This document shows positions 5,829-13,639 of a DNA stretch of 13,718 bases, piece after piece. The notes under the pieces are model-generated. The model worked only from the letters and a program-made list of their open reading frames with translations. It had not been told where the DNA came from and did no database searches. This DNA comes from SIG607 sp045590395 (GTDB lineage Bacteria; Bacillota; Clostridia; Oscillospirales; Acutalibacteraceae), in NCBI GenBank assembly GCA_045590395.1, contig JAZNQX010000094.1:1-13718 (forward strand), read 5' to 3'. Numbering within the stretch: the stretch's first letter is position 1; every line of letters begins with the position of its first letter. The position numbers and the translations under genes are program-made.

Positions 5829-8453
5829 ATGCAATGGACATCTTTAAATGAATTGAGAGAAAAATATCTTTCCTTTTTTGAGAGCAAGGGGCATCTGCGC
5901 CTTGGCAGTTTTTCTTTGGTTCCAAATAACGATAAATCACTTCTTCTTATAAATTCGGGTATGGCGCCTATGAAAAAGTATTTCACAGGCGAGGTTACTC
6001 CTCCCAGAAGCCGCGTTACCACCTGCCAGAAGTGTATAAGAACACCCGACCTTGAACGCGTTGGCCATACTGCGCGTCACGGTACATATTTTGAAATGCT
6101 GGGCAATTTCTCTTTCGGAGATTACTTTAAAAACGAGGCTATAGAGTGGGCGTGGGAGTTTTTGACAAAAACTCTTGAAATCCCTGCAAACCTTCTTTGG
6201 CCCTCTGTTTACGAAGAGGACGACGAAGCCTATGATATCTGGAAAAATAAAATAGGCGTTGATGAAAAGCATATTGTAAGACTGGGTAAGGAAGATAACT
6301 TCTGGGAGCACGGAACAGGTCCCTGCGGCCCTTGCAGTGAGATTTACTTTGATCGAGGTGAAAAATACGGCTGCGGCAGTCCTGACTGTAAGCCGGGCTG
6401 TGAATGTGACAGATATATGGAAATCTGGAACAATGTATTTTCACAGTTTAACAATATGGGTGACGGAACCTATACCGAGCTTGAAAACAAAAATATTGAT
6501 ACCGGTATGGGCCTTGAAAGACTTGCCTGTGTAATGCAGGATGTTGATAATATGTTTGAGGTTGATACTATCAGAAATATTATCAATAAGGTTTGCAGTC
6601 TTTCGGGCAAAACTTACGGAAAAGATAGCGCAAATGATATTTCTATCCGCGCTATTACCGACCATAGCCGTGCCGCTACCTTTATGATAAGCGACGGTAT
6701 TATGCCTTCTAACGAGGGCAGAGGCTATGTGCTTCGCCGTCTTATAAGACGCGCTTGTCGTCACGGAAAAATGCTTGGTATCAATACTCCTTTTCTTGTA
6801 GAGATGTGTGAATCTGTAATAAAAGAAAACAAGGGCGCTTATACCGAGCTTATAGAAAAGGAAACCCTTATAAAGAAGGTACTTGCTACTGAGGAAGCCG
6901 CCTTCTCAAAGACTATTGACCAGGGTCTTGCTATTATTGCCGAGCTTACTAAAAACGGCGGTGTAGTTTCGGGTGAGGATGCCTTCCGTCTTTATGATAC
7001 CTACGGCTTCCCCCTTGACCTTACCAAAGATATTTTAAGTGAAAAGAATATGACGGTTGACGAAGAGACCTTTGACCGTCTTATGCAACAGCAAAGACAA
7101 AAGGCAAGAGAGGGCAGAAAAGCCGCCGATGCTCAGTCCTGGAAGAGTGACGGAATTTCCTTTGAAAATGCACAGGACACTGTATTTACCGGCTACACCG
7201 ATGAGGTTAGCAAGGGTAAAATTGTTGCTATTGCTGTGGACGGTGAGCAAAAAGGCGAAATTGTCGAAAAACAAAAAGGTATACTTGTTTTAGACTCAAC
7301 CTGTTTTTATGCCGAAAGCGGCGGTCAGGTAGGAGATACAGGTATAATTGAAAATGAAAACGGCTGTTTTGTGGTTGAAAATACCACAAAAAACGGCGGA
7401 GTGTTTATGCACTTCGGCTTTATGGAAAAAGGCTCCTTTAAAGAAGAAGATAGTGTTAACAGCGTTATTGATACTGCAAGACGAAATGCTATAAGAAGAA
7501 ATCATACTGCCGCCCATCTTTTACAGGCAGGGCTGAGAAAGGTGCTTGGAACCCACGTTGAGCAGGCAGGTCAGCTTGTTAACGAAAGGGCTGTAAGATT
7601 TGATTTTACCCATTTTTCCGCTATGACTGCTGACGAAATTGCAGAGGTTGAAGCCTTTGTAAACGCCGCAATTTTAAAGGGTATTCCCGTTGATAACCGA
7701 GAAATGCCTATTGAAGAGGCCAAGGAAATGGGTGCTATGGCACTTTTTGGTGAAAAATACGGCGATGTTGTAAGAGTAGTTAATGTAGAAGGTGCCTCTA
7801 TCGAACTTTGCGGTGGTACTCATATTGATAACTCTGCAAAAATTGGACTTTTTCGTATAATTTCGGAGTCGGGTGTTGCCGCAGGTGTCAGAAGAATTGA
7901 GGCTGTTACAGGTATCGGTGTGCTTGATACCCTTATTCACTATAAAGAAATTATTGATAATACCTGTGCCGGTATAAAATGCGGTAATTTTGAAGAACTT
8001 GCTAAGGCTACTGCCGCTTTAGTTCTTGAAAACAAGGAAAAGGATAAGAAGATTTCTGCCCTTGAAGCAAAGCTTGCCAGCGGTAAAATTGATGATATTA
8101 TTAAAAATGCCGTTACTGTGGGTAATCTTACAGTAGTTAGCGCCGTGCTTGAGGGTACGGGTAGTGAGGAACTTAGAAATATGGCCGAAAAGGTAAAGGG
8201 TGATAACCCGGATGCCGTGGCTGTGTTTGCAGGTATTACTGACGGTAAACTTACATTTTGTGCCGCTTGCGGCGGCGGTGCCGTAAAGGCAGGCGCCAAT
8301 GCAGGAAGCCTTGTCAGAAGCGTTGCCGAAATAGCAGGTGGCAAGGGCGGCGGACGCCCTGACTTTGCTATGGCAGGCGGTAAGGATATAAGCCTTGCAA
8401 GTAAGGCAATAGATGCAGTAGTTGACCTTGTTAAAGCTCAGATAGGAGAATAA
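5829..8453 (+). CDS. alaS: Alanyl-tRNA synthetase
   Basis: AlaRS joins alanine to tRNA-Ala in the cytosol and edits mischarged serine and glycine. At 874 residues it is full length. The class II core has TARHGTYFEMLGNFSFGDY near the N-terminus and the motif GTGPCGPCSEIYFD. A cysteine-rich insert with C182, C187, C191 and C193 follows, then the IWNNVFSQFN block. The editing domain carries the metal-binding H559-TAA-H563 and C661-GGT-H665. The C-Ala domain ends with AGGKGGGRPDFAMAGG. The start has GCGAGG 8 nt upstream and a strong promoter in front. The next gene begins 3 nt after the stop, and the following genes continue with no terminator, so alaS heads a long operon. There is no sign of T-box control. 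Confidence 0.98.
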   Translation: MQWTSLNELREKYLSFFESKGHLRLGSFSLVPNNDKSLLLINSGMAPMKKYFTGEVTPPRSRVTTCQKCIRTPDLERVGHTARHGTYFEMLGNFSFGDYFKNEAIEWAWEFLTKTLEIPANLLWPSVYEEDDEAYDIWKNKIGVDEKHIVRLGKEDNFWEHGTGPCGPCSEIYFDRGEKYGCGSPDCKPGCECDRYMEIWNNVFSQFNNMGDGTYTELENKNIDTGMGLERLACVMQDVDNMFEVDTIRNIINKVCSLSGKTYGKDSANDISIRAITDHSRAATFMISDGIMPSNEGRGYVLRRLIRRACRHGKMLGINTPFLVEMCESVIKENKGAYTELIEKETLIKKVLATEEAAFSKTIDQGLAIIAELTKNGGVVSGEDAFRLYDTYGFPLDLTKDILSEKNMTVDEETFDRLMQQQRQKAREGRKAADAQSWKSDGISFENAQDTVFTGYTDEVSKGKIVAIAVDGEQKGEIVEKQKGILVLDSTCFYAESGGQVGDTGIIENENGCFVVENTTKNGGVFMHFGFMEKGSFKEEDSVNSVIDTARRNAIRRNHTAAHLLQAGLRKVLGTHVEQAGQLVNERAVRFDFTHFSAMTADEIAEVEAFVNAAILKGIPVDNREMPIEEAKEMGAMALFGEKYGDVVRVVNVEGASIELCGGTHIDNSAKIGLFRIISESGVAAGVRRIEAVTGIGVLDTLIHYKEIIDNTCAGIKCGNFEELAKATAALVLENKEKDKKISALEAKLASGKIDDIIKNAVTVGNLTVVSAVLEGTGSEELRNMAEKVKGDNPDAVAVFAGITDGKLTFCAACGGGAVKAGANAGSLVRSVAEIAGGKGGGRPDFAMAGGKDISLASKAIDAVVDLVKAQIGE

Positions 8454-8456
8454 ATT

Positions 8457-8795
8457 ATGGACTGCTTATTCTGTAAAATAGTAAAAGGTGAAATTCCGTC
8501 TACCAAAATTTATGAAGATGAATTTGTTTATGCCTTTTTGGATATAGAGCCTCAGGCACCCTTCCACGCCATTGTTATTCCTAAGGAGCATATTTGCTGC
8601 GCTGATAAAATTAACAGTGAAAACAGCTTTCTTATAGCAAAGGTTTTTGAGGCTATTGCTAAAATTTCAAAGCAGGAAAAACTTGAAAAAGGCTACCGTG
8701 TTGTTAATAACTGCGGAGAGCAGGGAGGACAAACTGTGGGGCACATTCATTTCCATCTTCTTGCTCGTAGAAATCTTGCCTGGCCTCCGGGTTGA
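8457..8795 (+). CDS. HIT-family nucleotide-binding protein (Hint-like)
   Basis: This 112-residue histidine-triad protein is of the Hint/HinT group, which hydrolyses nucleoside phosphoramidates and aminoacyl-adenylates. The triad is H96-I-H98-F-H100-LL, followed by AWPPG at the C-terminus as in other Hint proteins. C3 and C6 (CLFC) with H45 suggest the zinc site found in many bacterial members. The usual GGR after the triad reads ARR. Position right after alaS is suggestive, because Hint enzymes can cleave aminoacyl-AMP from synthetases, but that link is inference. The ribosome-binding site TAGGAGA lies inside the end of alaS, so translation is probably coupled. Confidence 0.93.
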   Translation: MDCLFCKIVKGEIPSTKIYEDEFVYAFLDIEPQAPFHAIVIPKEHICCADKINSENSFLIAKVFEAIAKISKQEKLEKGYRVVNNCGEQGGQTVGHIHFHLLARRNLAWPPG

Positions 8796-8811
8796 TGAAA
8801 GGATGAACAGT

Positions 8812-9351
8812 ATGGCTGAGTTTTATAAAATGAAAATTGCAGGGCTTGACAGAAGTCTTCAGCTTTTTGATGTAAACGATAAACTTAGTATTGCAGGCTT
8901 TATTATTTTCGGTGATACCGAGCTTACCGTGGCTGCAAGTAGTGAGCTTCTTTCAAAGTGTCCTGACTTTGATGTTATACTTACCCCCGAGGCAAAAAGT
9001 ATTCCTATCGCTTATGAAATGTCACGCCAGTCGGGTAAGCCTTACATAGTTGCAAGAAAAGGTTTAAAGGTTTATATGGGAAATCCCCTTAAGGTAACCG
9101 TTCGTTCTATTACTACTCAAAAAGAGCAGACATTGTATCTTGGCGAGGCAGAGGTAGAGCGTATTAAGGGTAAAAAGGTGCTTATTGTAGATGATGTTAT
9201 AAGCACAGGCGAATCCTTAAACGCCGTTCGTGAGCTTCTGAGTAAAGCAGGCGGCACGGAAGCCGCTTCCTGCGCTATACTGGCAGAGGGAGACGCGGCA
9301 GACAGAGATGACATTATCTACCTTGAAAAACTCCCACTCTTCTTCAAATAA
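8812..9351 (+). CDS. Purine-type phosphoribosyltransferase (Apt-like)
   Basis: This 179-residue cytosolic protein has the type I phosphoribosyltransferase fold. The PRPP-binding signature is VLIVDDVISTGES at residues 123-135, with D127 and D128 the acidic pair. Nearer the N-terminus FDVILTPEAKSIPIAYEMS and KPYIVARKG match the adenine/xanthine phosphoribosyltransferase pattern. It likely transfers a base to PRPP to salvage purines, but the base is not determined, and a regulatory PurR-like role cannot be excluded. I chose ATG 8812 because AAAGGA (8798-8803) sits 8 nt upstream; ATG 8803 would be too close to it. A longer frame reading back to 8647 lies inside the HIT gene and is not needed. The end overlaps the ComEC start by 44 nt. 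Confidence 0.87.
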   Translation: MAEFYKMKIAGLDRSLQLFDVNDKLSIAGFIIFGDTELTVAASSELLSKCPDFDVILTPEAKSIPIAYEMSRQSGKPYIVARKGLKVYMGNPLKVTVRSITTQKEQTLYLGEAEVERIKGKKVLIVDDVISTGESLNAVRELLSKAGGTEAASCAILAEGDAADRDDIIYLEKLPLFFK

Positions 9352-10816
9352 GTCAGATATAATATTTCGGTATGCAGTGCTGACTGCCGCCGTTATGCTT
9401 ATTTTATCCTTTGCATTAAAGACGGCAGGTCAGGTCTTCTATCTGATTTTTGCCGTCTTACTGTTAATAATCGGTATTTTTATAGGTGTTTTAAAGAGAA
9501 ATTCGGGACTGATAATTACTGTTCTTCTTATTGCTCTTTTCTGCTTTCGTATAATAAGCGTGTTTTCATTTTCAATAAACACCGCCTATAAATACGATGG
9601 CATAAGAGAAAATATAGTTGCTGTATTGGTCGGGCCTCCTGTACAAAGAGGAGATATAGACTCGGCTTACTGTATAGCCGAAGTTTATGAGAGTGAGAGA
9701 AATCTGCTATCACGCGGTGACAGAGTTTTACTAAGTGGTGACGGTGTTATAAATTTATCTCTGGGTGATAAGGTTACAGCCGATGTAAAGCTATCGGCGC
9801 TTGACAGAAAAGAACAAATTTCCTTTTACAGCGAAAATGTGTTTTTAAATGCAACGCTTCTGGAAACCGCCGCGGTAGACGACAGTGATAAAAATGTATA
9901 TTCCTTGTCCTTCAGGGTAAGAGAATATGCAAGAAAAATTCTGACAAACAATACTAAAAATTCAGGTATGCTGCTTGCTATTTTAACGGGAGAAAGAAGC
10001 TTTATCGGCGATAATTTTTATGAGCAGGTAAAGGCGGCAGGACTAAGCCATATTCTTGTGGTTTCGGGTATGCATTTTACAGTGCTTTGCGGTATGGTAA
10101 TACGGCTTTTGTCTATGTCAAGGCTTCCTGAATTTTTAAAGGATATACTGCTTCTTATTTTTCTTTTTATAATGATGTGCGTTTGCGGTTTTGGTATGTC
10201 AATACTAAGAGCAAGTGCGGTATATGTTTTTGCTATAATCTACCGCCGTTTAAACCGACTGTCAGACAGTATACTAACCCTTTCAAACGCCGTTATACTT
10301 GTTCTTTTTATACATCCCTTTGCGGCGTTCTCACTTTCCTTTCTGCTGTCCTTTGCATCAACCTTTGGCATACTCATATTGTCAAGTCGTATAATGTATT
10401 TTATAGACAAAAGAGTGACACTTATAAAACCTCTTCGCTACATAGCGGAAGCGGCGTCGGTAACAATTTCGGCATACGTGGCAACATTGCCTATTGTGGT
10501 TTACTATTTTGGATATGTATCTACCTATGCAATACTTACAAATATCCTTGTGGCATCGGTTTCTACCTTAATGCTTGTTTTAACGGCTATAGGTGTTATA
10601 TTCGCCGGTGTACCCATGCTTTGCAATATAATTTTAACGGTAGCAGACTACCTTGCCTACTACTTTGTGGCGGTGGTAAAGCTGGCGGTAAAACTGCCCC
10701 TTAACACAATACCGCTAAGAAACGAATGGGCACTTACTGTGATTATACTGCTTAGTTTTGCGGCAGTTTATATTATTAAAGCAAAGCCCTACAGAATTTT
10801 GATGAAAAAGAGGTGA
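9308..10816 (+). CDS. comEC: ComEC/Rec2-type competence channel, lacking the beta-lactamase-like domain
   Basis: ComEC forms the inner-membrane channel that brings single-stranded DNA into the cell during natural transformation. This 502-residue protein has N-terminal hydrophobic helices and an extracellular soluble part of DUF4131 type at about 90-190. A Competence domain follows with the signature GLSHILVVSGMHF (residues 245-257) and many membrane helices. CGFGMSILRASAVYV and HPFAAFSLSFLLSFAS are also typical. It ends with a lysine-rich tail right after the last helix. The C-terminal metallo-beta-lactamase domain found in most full-length ComEC proteins (about 700-800 residues) is absent, and the next gene is holA. 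The start at 9308 overlaps the upstream gene by 44 nt with no good ribosome-binding site, so the exact N-terminus is uncertain. The comEC-holA order is common in bacteria. Confidence 0.87.
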   Translation: MTLSTLKNSHSSSNKSDIIFRYAVLTAAVMLILSFALKTAGQVFYLIFAVLLLIIGIFIGVLKRNSGLIITVLLIALFCFRIISVFSFSINTAYKYDGIRENIVAVLVGPPVQRGDIDSAYCIAEVYESERNLLSRGDRVLLSGDGVINLSLGDKVTADVKLSALDRKEQISFYSENVFLNATLLETAAVDDSDKNVYSLSFRVREYARKILTNNTKNSGMLLAILTGERSFIGDNFYEQVKAAGLSHILVVSGMHFTVLCGMVIRLLSMSRLPEFLKDILLLIFLFIMMCVCGFGMSILRASAVYVFAIIYRRLNRLSDSILTLSNAVILVLFIHPFAAFSLSFLLSFASTFGILILSSRIMYFIDKRVTLIKPLRYIAEAASVTISAYVATLPIVVYYFGYVSTYAILTNILVASVSTLMLVLTAIGVIFAGVPMLCNIILTVADYLAYYFVAVVKLAVKLPLNTIPLRNEWALTVIILLSFAAVYIIKAKPYRILMKKR

Positions 10817-10822
10817 GCCGTT

Positions 10823-11878
10823 ATGGCTTTATGCAATGAATCACATATTAAAAACGATATAAAGCTGTCAAATATAGCGCCCTGCTATATAATTTTCGGC
10901 AATGACGGCTACCTTAAAAATAAAAATGCTGAAAACATTATAAAGGCGGTAGTGGATACCGACGATATATTTAATTTTCAAAAATTTGTGGGTGAATGTT
11001 CTATGCAGGAGGTTTATGATGCAAAAGAACAGTTACCCCTTATGGCAGATAAAAAGTGTATTCTAATAAAGGATTACGATTTTCTCGGTTGCTCTCAAGA
11101 GGACTTTGAAATACTGCTTAAAATCTGCGGAGAAAAAAGCGACGAATGTGTTGTTGTTTTTCTGATTGACAATATTGAGGTTGATGTTAAAAAACAGCCT
11201 GAGCGCCTTAAAGCTCTTATATCAGCCATTGATAAAATTTCGGGAAAAGCAGTGCTTATAAATCACCGTCAGACAGGGGAACTTGTAAGAATGGTGCTTT
11301 CTGCCTGTGAAAAGCGCGGCTGTACTATGAGAAGCGATACTGCGCGGTTTTTTATAGAGTATGTGTCAGACGATATTGATACCATAATGAACGAGCTTGA
11401 AAAGGTCTGCGCCTATAAAGTAGGCGGTACCGTTGATAACGAAACGGTAAAAAAGGTCTGTGTCAGAAATATTGACCAGTCGATTTATGACCTTTCGGCA
11501 AAAATACTCCGCCAGGATGTAAGCGGTGCCTTAAATCTTCTTGACGAGCTTCTTTATATGCGTATAAAGCCTATTGCTTTGCTTTCAGCAATATCGGGCG
11601 TTTATGTTGATTTGTCAAGAGCTTTGGCGGCAAAAAAGGCTTCTCTTAAAGCAGAGGATGTTATTAATGATTTCGGCTACAAGGGAAGAGAATTTGTGGT
11701 AGAAAGAACCATGAAAACTCTGTCAAACTTTACCGAAAAGCAGGTTAATTTAAGCCTTAACGAGCTTTGCGCTGCAGACAGTAAAATCAAAGGCTTTTCG
11801 GGGGATGACAGAATAGTTCTTGAAGAACTTATAGTAAGGCTTTCTTATATAGCCTCAAAGGGTGAGTCAATTGATTAG
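10823..11878 (+). CDS. holA: DNA polymerase III delta subunit
   Basis: HolA is the wrench subunit of the clamp loader: it opens the beta sliding clamp so that the loader can place it on primed DNA. The 351-residue length fits the family (about 330-350). The N-terminal motif FGNDGYL (residues 25-31) marks the AAA+-like domain, which in delta subunits has no functional P-loop, and I see none. QLPLMADKKCILIKDYDFL and, later, NELEKVCAY, IDQSIYDLSAKIL and RIKPIALLSAI match the expected blocks of the middle and collar domains. The start has an excellent GAGGTGA (10810-10816), which overlaps the comEC stop, 6 nt before the ATG. The position just after comEC supports the call. The stop overlaps the rnmV start. 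Confidence 0.93.
   Translation: MALCNESHIKNDIKLSNIAPCYIIFGNDGYLKNKNAENIIKAVVDTDDIFNFQKFVGECSMQEVYDAKEQLPLMADKKCILIKDYDFLGCSQEDFEILLKICGEKSDECVVVFLIDNIEVDVKKQPERLKALISAIDKISGKAVLINHRQTGELVRMVLSACEKRGCTMRSDTARFFIEYVSDDIDTIMNELEKVCAYKVGGTVDNETVKKVCVRNIDQSIYDLSAKILRQDVSGALNLLDELLYMRIKPIALLSAISGVYVDLSRALAAKKASLKAEDVINDFGYKGREFVVERTMKTLSNFTEKQVNLSLNELCAADSKIKGFSGDDRIVLEELIVRLSYIASKGESID
11857..11865 (+). promoter_or_regulatory. Ribosome-binding site that sets a TTG start for rnmV
   Basis: AAAGGGTGA lies within the end of holA, 5 nt before TTG 11871. An in-frame GTG at 11862 falls inside this site and so is an unlikely start. The TTG overlaps the holA stop codon (TTGATTAG), which suggests translational coupling. 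Confidence 0.65.
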
Positions 11879-12476
11879 ACTTGAAGAAGCGGTTATTGTA
11901 GAAGGAAAATACGATAAAATAACGCTTGAAAATTTTATTGACGCGTATATTGTCACTACGGGCGGCTTTAGAATTTTTAAAGATACTGAGAAAAGAGAAC
12001 TCCTTAAAAAACTGGCAGAGGAAAAGGGCATTATAATTATGACCGACAGCGACAGCGCAGGAATGGTTATACGCTCTCACCTTAAAGGAATTATCCCTGA
12101 GGGCAAAATTATAAATGTTTATGTTCCGCAAATCAAAGGCAAGGAAAGGCGCAAGAATAAACTTAGCGCCGAAGGTCTGCTTGGCGTTGAGGGTATGAAT
12201 GAAGAAATTATTTTAGAAGCGCTTGACAGGGCAGGGGTATTGCTTCAAAAAGAAAGTAAAAAAAGAAAACACGATATAGATAAAGCCTTTTTGTTTGAAC
12301 TGGGGCTTTCGGGTGGAAAGGACAGCCGAAAAAAAAGAGAAGAATTTTATAAGTTTATTAAACTACCGCTTTGTATTCAAACCAACAACTTTCTCGAATA
12401 TGTAAACAGAGTTTATACAAAAGGCGAATTTGAAAGGGTGTATAAGGAATGCCTAAAACAACAGGACAGCAGGTAA
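11871..12476 (+). CDS. rnmV: Ribonuclease M5 (5S rRNA maturase)
   Basis: RNase M5 makes the final double-strand cuts that mature 5S rRNA in low-GC Gram-positive bacteria. From TTG 11871 the product has 201 residues. The N-terminal TOPRIM domain has E11 in VIVEGKYD and the acidic D59-x-D61 in TDSDSAG; these are the metal-binding catalytic residues. VPQIKGKERRKNKLSAEGLLGVEGM is diagnostic of RNase M5 rather than of primase or topoisomerase. The C-terminal part, rich in lysine and arginine, probably contacts the 5S RNA and ribosomal protein. In many Firmicutes rnmV sits next to ksgA; here it lies between holA and a WYL regulator. The annotated start could be GTG 11862, but the ribosome-binding site favours TTG. 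No 5S gene is in the window. Confidence 0.92.
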   Translation: MIRLEEAVIVEGKYDKITLENFIDAYIVTTGGFRIFKDTEKRELLKKLAEEKGIIIMTDSDSAGMVIRSHLKGIIPEGKIINVYVPQIKGKERRKNKLSAEGLLGVEGMNEEIILEALDRAGVLLQKESKKRKHDIDKAFLFELGLSGGKDSRKKREEFYKFIKLPLCIQTNNFLEYVNRVYTKGEFERVYKECLKQQDSR

Positions 12477-13447
12477 AAGTACTTGCTATTCTTGATTTGC
12501 TTAAAAAACGAGCCGATGAAGAAAACCCCATAAATGCTGTGGAAATTTCGGAGTATCTTGCCGAAATGGGCATTGATGCCGAGCGAAAATCGGTTTACAG
12601 AGGCATAGAAGCCCTTATTGACTACGGCTATGATATTATTAAAACCAGAACGCCAAAAGCAGGGTATTACCTTGCCGATAAAACCTTTGAGCTGCCCGAG
12701 ATTTATCTGCTTACCGATGCGGTACAGGCGGCAAGCTTTATAACCGTTAAGAAAACGAGAGAACTGGTTAAAAAGCTTGACGGAATGTTAAGCGAGGGAG
12801 AGCGCAGAAAACGGGAAAAAGGACTTTACATAGATAACGGCCATAAATGTGAAAATGAGGAAATTTACTATAATATAGATACTCTTTCCCGTGCTATTTC
12901 CGAGCAAAAAAAGGTTAAACTTACCTATACCGTCAGGGCAATAGACGAAAGCAGAAAAATTGTTGCCGTTAATAAGGATTATACGGTTTCGCCTTATGCT
13001 CTTATCTGGCAGAACGAGCATTATTATCTTGTTGCCAATAACGAAAAATACGATAACCTTATGCATATTAGAATTGACAGGACAAAAAGAATTTCTATAA
13101 CAAAAGAAAACTGGCGTCATTTCAGTGAGGTAAGTGAATATAAGGATATTTTTGATATTGCTGATTATACTGCTAAAAGCTTTCAGATGTATGCTGGTGA
13201 GCTTACTGAAATAACTTTGCGCTGTAATGCCTCAATTATCGAGCAGGTAGTTGACAGATTCTCCGATAAAATATTTATAAGAAAAAATGAAGACGGCTGG
13301 TTTACTTTTTCAACAAAGGTAATGCTGAGCCAAGGTATTGTCAACTGGATTCTTCAGTTCGGTGAGAATATTAAGGCAGAGGCACCCGAAAAGCTTGTTG
13401 ATATGGTAAAGGCGCGTATAAATTCACTTATGGAAATTTACAATTAA
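12449..13447 (+). CDS. WYL-domain transcriptional regulator (HTH-WYL-WCX)
   Basis: This 332-residue protein is a likely DNA-binding regulator. The N-terminal winged-helix region covers about 8-75 (VEISEYLAEMGID, then RKSVYRGIEALIDYGYDI, as in DeoR/HTH_11-type domains). The WYL domain, about 140-215, contains SPYALIWQNEHYYLVA, in which the WYL tripeptide itself reads YYL, and HIRIDR with the conserved arginines. A C-terminal WCX-like part (about 250-330) includes ITLRCNASI. Characterised WYL proteins such as PafBC and DriD respond to nucleic-acid ligands including single-stranded DNA; the ligand here is unknown. The ATG overlaps the rnmV end by 28 nt, with AAAGGGTG about 8 nt upstream. The gene is last in the operon, just before tRNA-Ser, and no terminator follows it before the tRNA promoter. 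Confidence 0.88.
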   Translation: MPKTTGQQVKVLAILDLLKKRADEENPINAVEISEYLAEMGIDAERKSVYRGIEALIDYGYDIIKTRTPKAGYYLADKTFELPEIYLLTDAVQAASFITVKKTRELVKKLDGMLSEGERRKREKGLYIDNGHKCENEEIYYNIDTLSRAISEQKKVKLTYTVRAIDESRKIVAVNKDYTVSPYALIWQNEHYYLVANNEKYDNLMHIRIDRTKRISITKENWRHFSEVSEYKDIFDIADYTAKSFQMYAGELTEITLRCNASIIEQVVDRFSDKIFIRKNEDGWFTFSTKVMLSQGIVNWILQFGENIKAEAPEKLVDMVKARINSLMEIYN

Positions 13448-13452
13448 AACAC

Positions 13453-13481
13453 TTGACTTTTACTCGGCTGTATTATATAAT
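13453..13481 (+). promoter_or_regulatory. Promoter for tRNA-Ser
   Basis: The -35 TTGACT (13453-13458, one mismatch to consensus) and the -10 TATAAT (13476-13481, perfect) are separated by 17 bp. The predicted start near 13488 leaves a short leader before the tRNA at 13505. Confidence 0.82.
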
Positions 13482-13498
13482 CATAGGGTCACAGCCGA
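13464..13498. repeat. 8-bp inverted repeat flanking the tRNA promoter -10 box
   Basis: TCGGCTGT (13464-13471) is matched exactly by its reverse complement ACAGCCGA (13491-13498). The 19-nt gap between the arms contains the -10 box and the likely transcription start. It could be a bipartite operator or chance; the left arm lies upstream of the transcript, so it cannot fold as RNA in the tRNA precursor. Confidence 0.6.
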
Positions 13499-13504
13499 AT
13501 AATT

Positions 13505-13596
13505 GGAGAGATGGCTGAGTTGGTCTAAGGCGCACGACTGGAAATCGTGTAACGGCTTAAACCCGTTCGGGGGTTCGAATCCCCCTCTCTCCGCCA
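13505..13596 (+). tRNA. tRNA-Ser (anticodon GGA)
   Basis: This 92-nt tRNA includes an encoded CCA. The acceptor stem is GGAGAGA with TCTCTCC, followed by discriminator G and CCA. The anticodon stem CACGA/TCGTG encloses loop CTGGAAA, giving anticodon GGA (13540-13542), which reads UCC and UCU. The long variable arm with stem AACGG/CCGTT is the class II hallmark of tRNA-Ser. The T arm is GGGGG-TTCGAAT-CCCCC. It has its own promoter and terminator. Confidence 0.98.
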
Positions 13597-13600
13597 AAGA

Positions 13601-13639
13601 AATAATAGTTCGCCCGAAATGGTGGACTATTATTTTTTT
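13601..13639 (+). terminator. Intrinsic terminator after tRNA-Ser
   Basis: AATAATAGT (13601-13609) pairs with ACTATTATT (13626-13634) and a T-run follows to 13639; weak A-U and G-U pairs can extend the base. The stem is AT-rich, with a 16-nt loop, so it is weaker than a typical GC-rich terminator. It begins 4 nt after the tRNA CCA. Confidence 0.7.

Noticed and set aside
7940..8344. 134-residue open frame on the - strand opposite alaS
   Set aside because: It is antisense to the conserved C-terminal part of AlaRS, has low-complexity composition (A, S, P, L rich) and no recognisable domain; it is a codon-bias shadow.
8647..8811. Upstream extension of the phosphoribosyltransferase frame
   Set aside because: It lies inside the HIT gene in another frame; the AAAGGA-supported ATG at 8812 gives the expected family N-terminus.
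10177..10704. 175-residue + strand open frame within comEC
   Set aside because: It is in another frame of the conserved ComEC membrane domain, has a composition unlike a real protein (many C, Y, N), and no proper ribosome-binding site.
11862..11870. GTG start for rnmV at 11862
   Set aside because: It lies within the likely Shine-Dalgarno sequence itself; TTG 11871 is better spaced.
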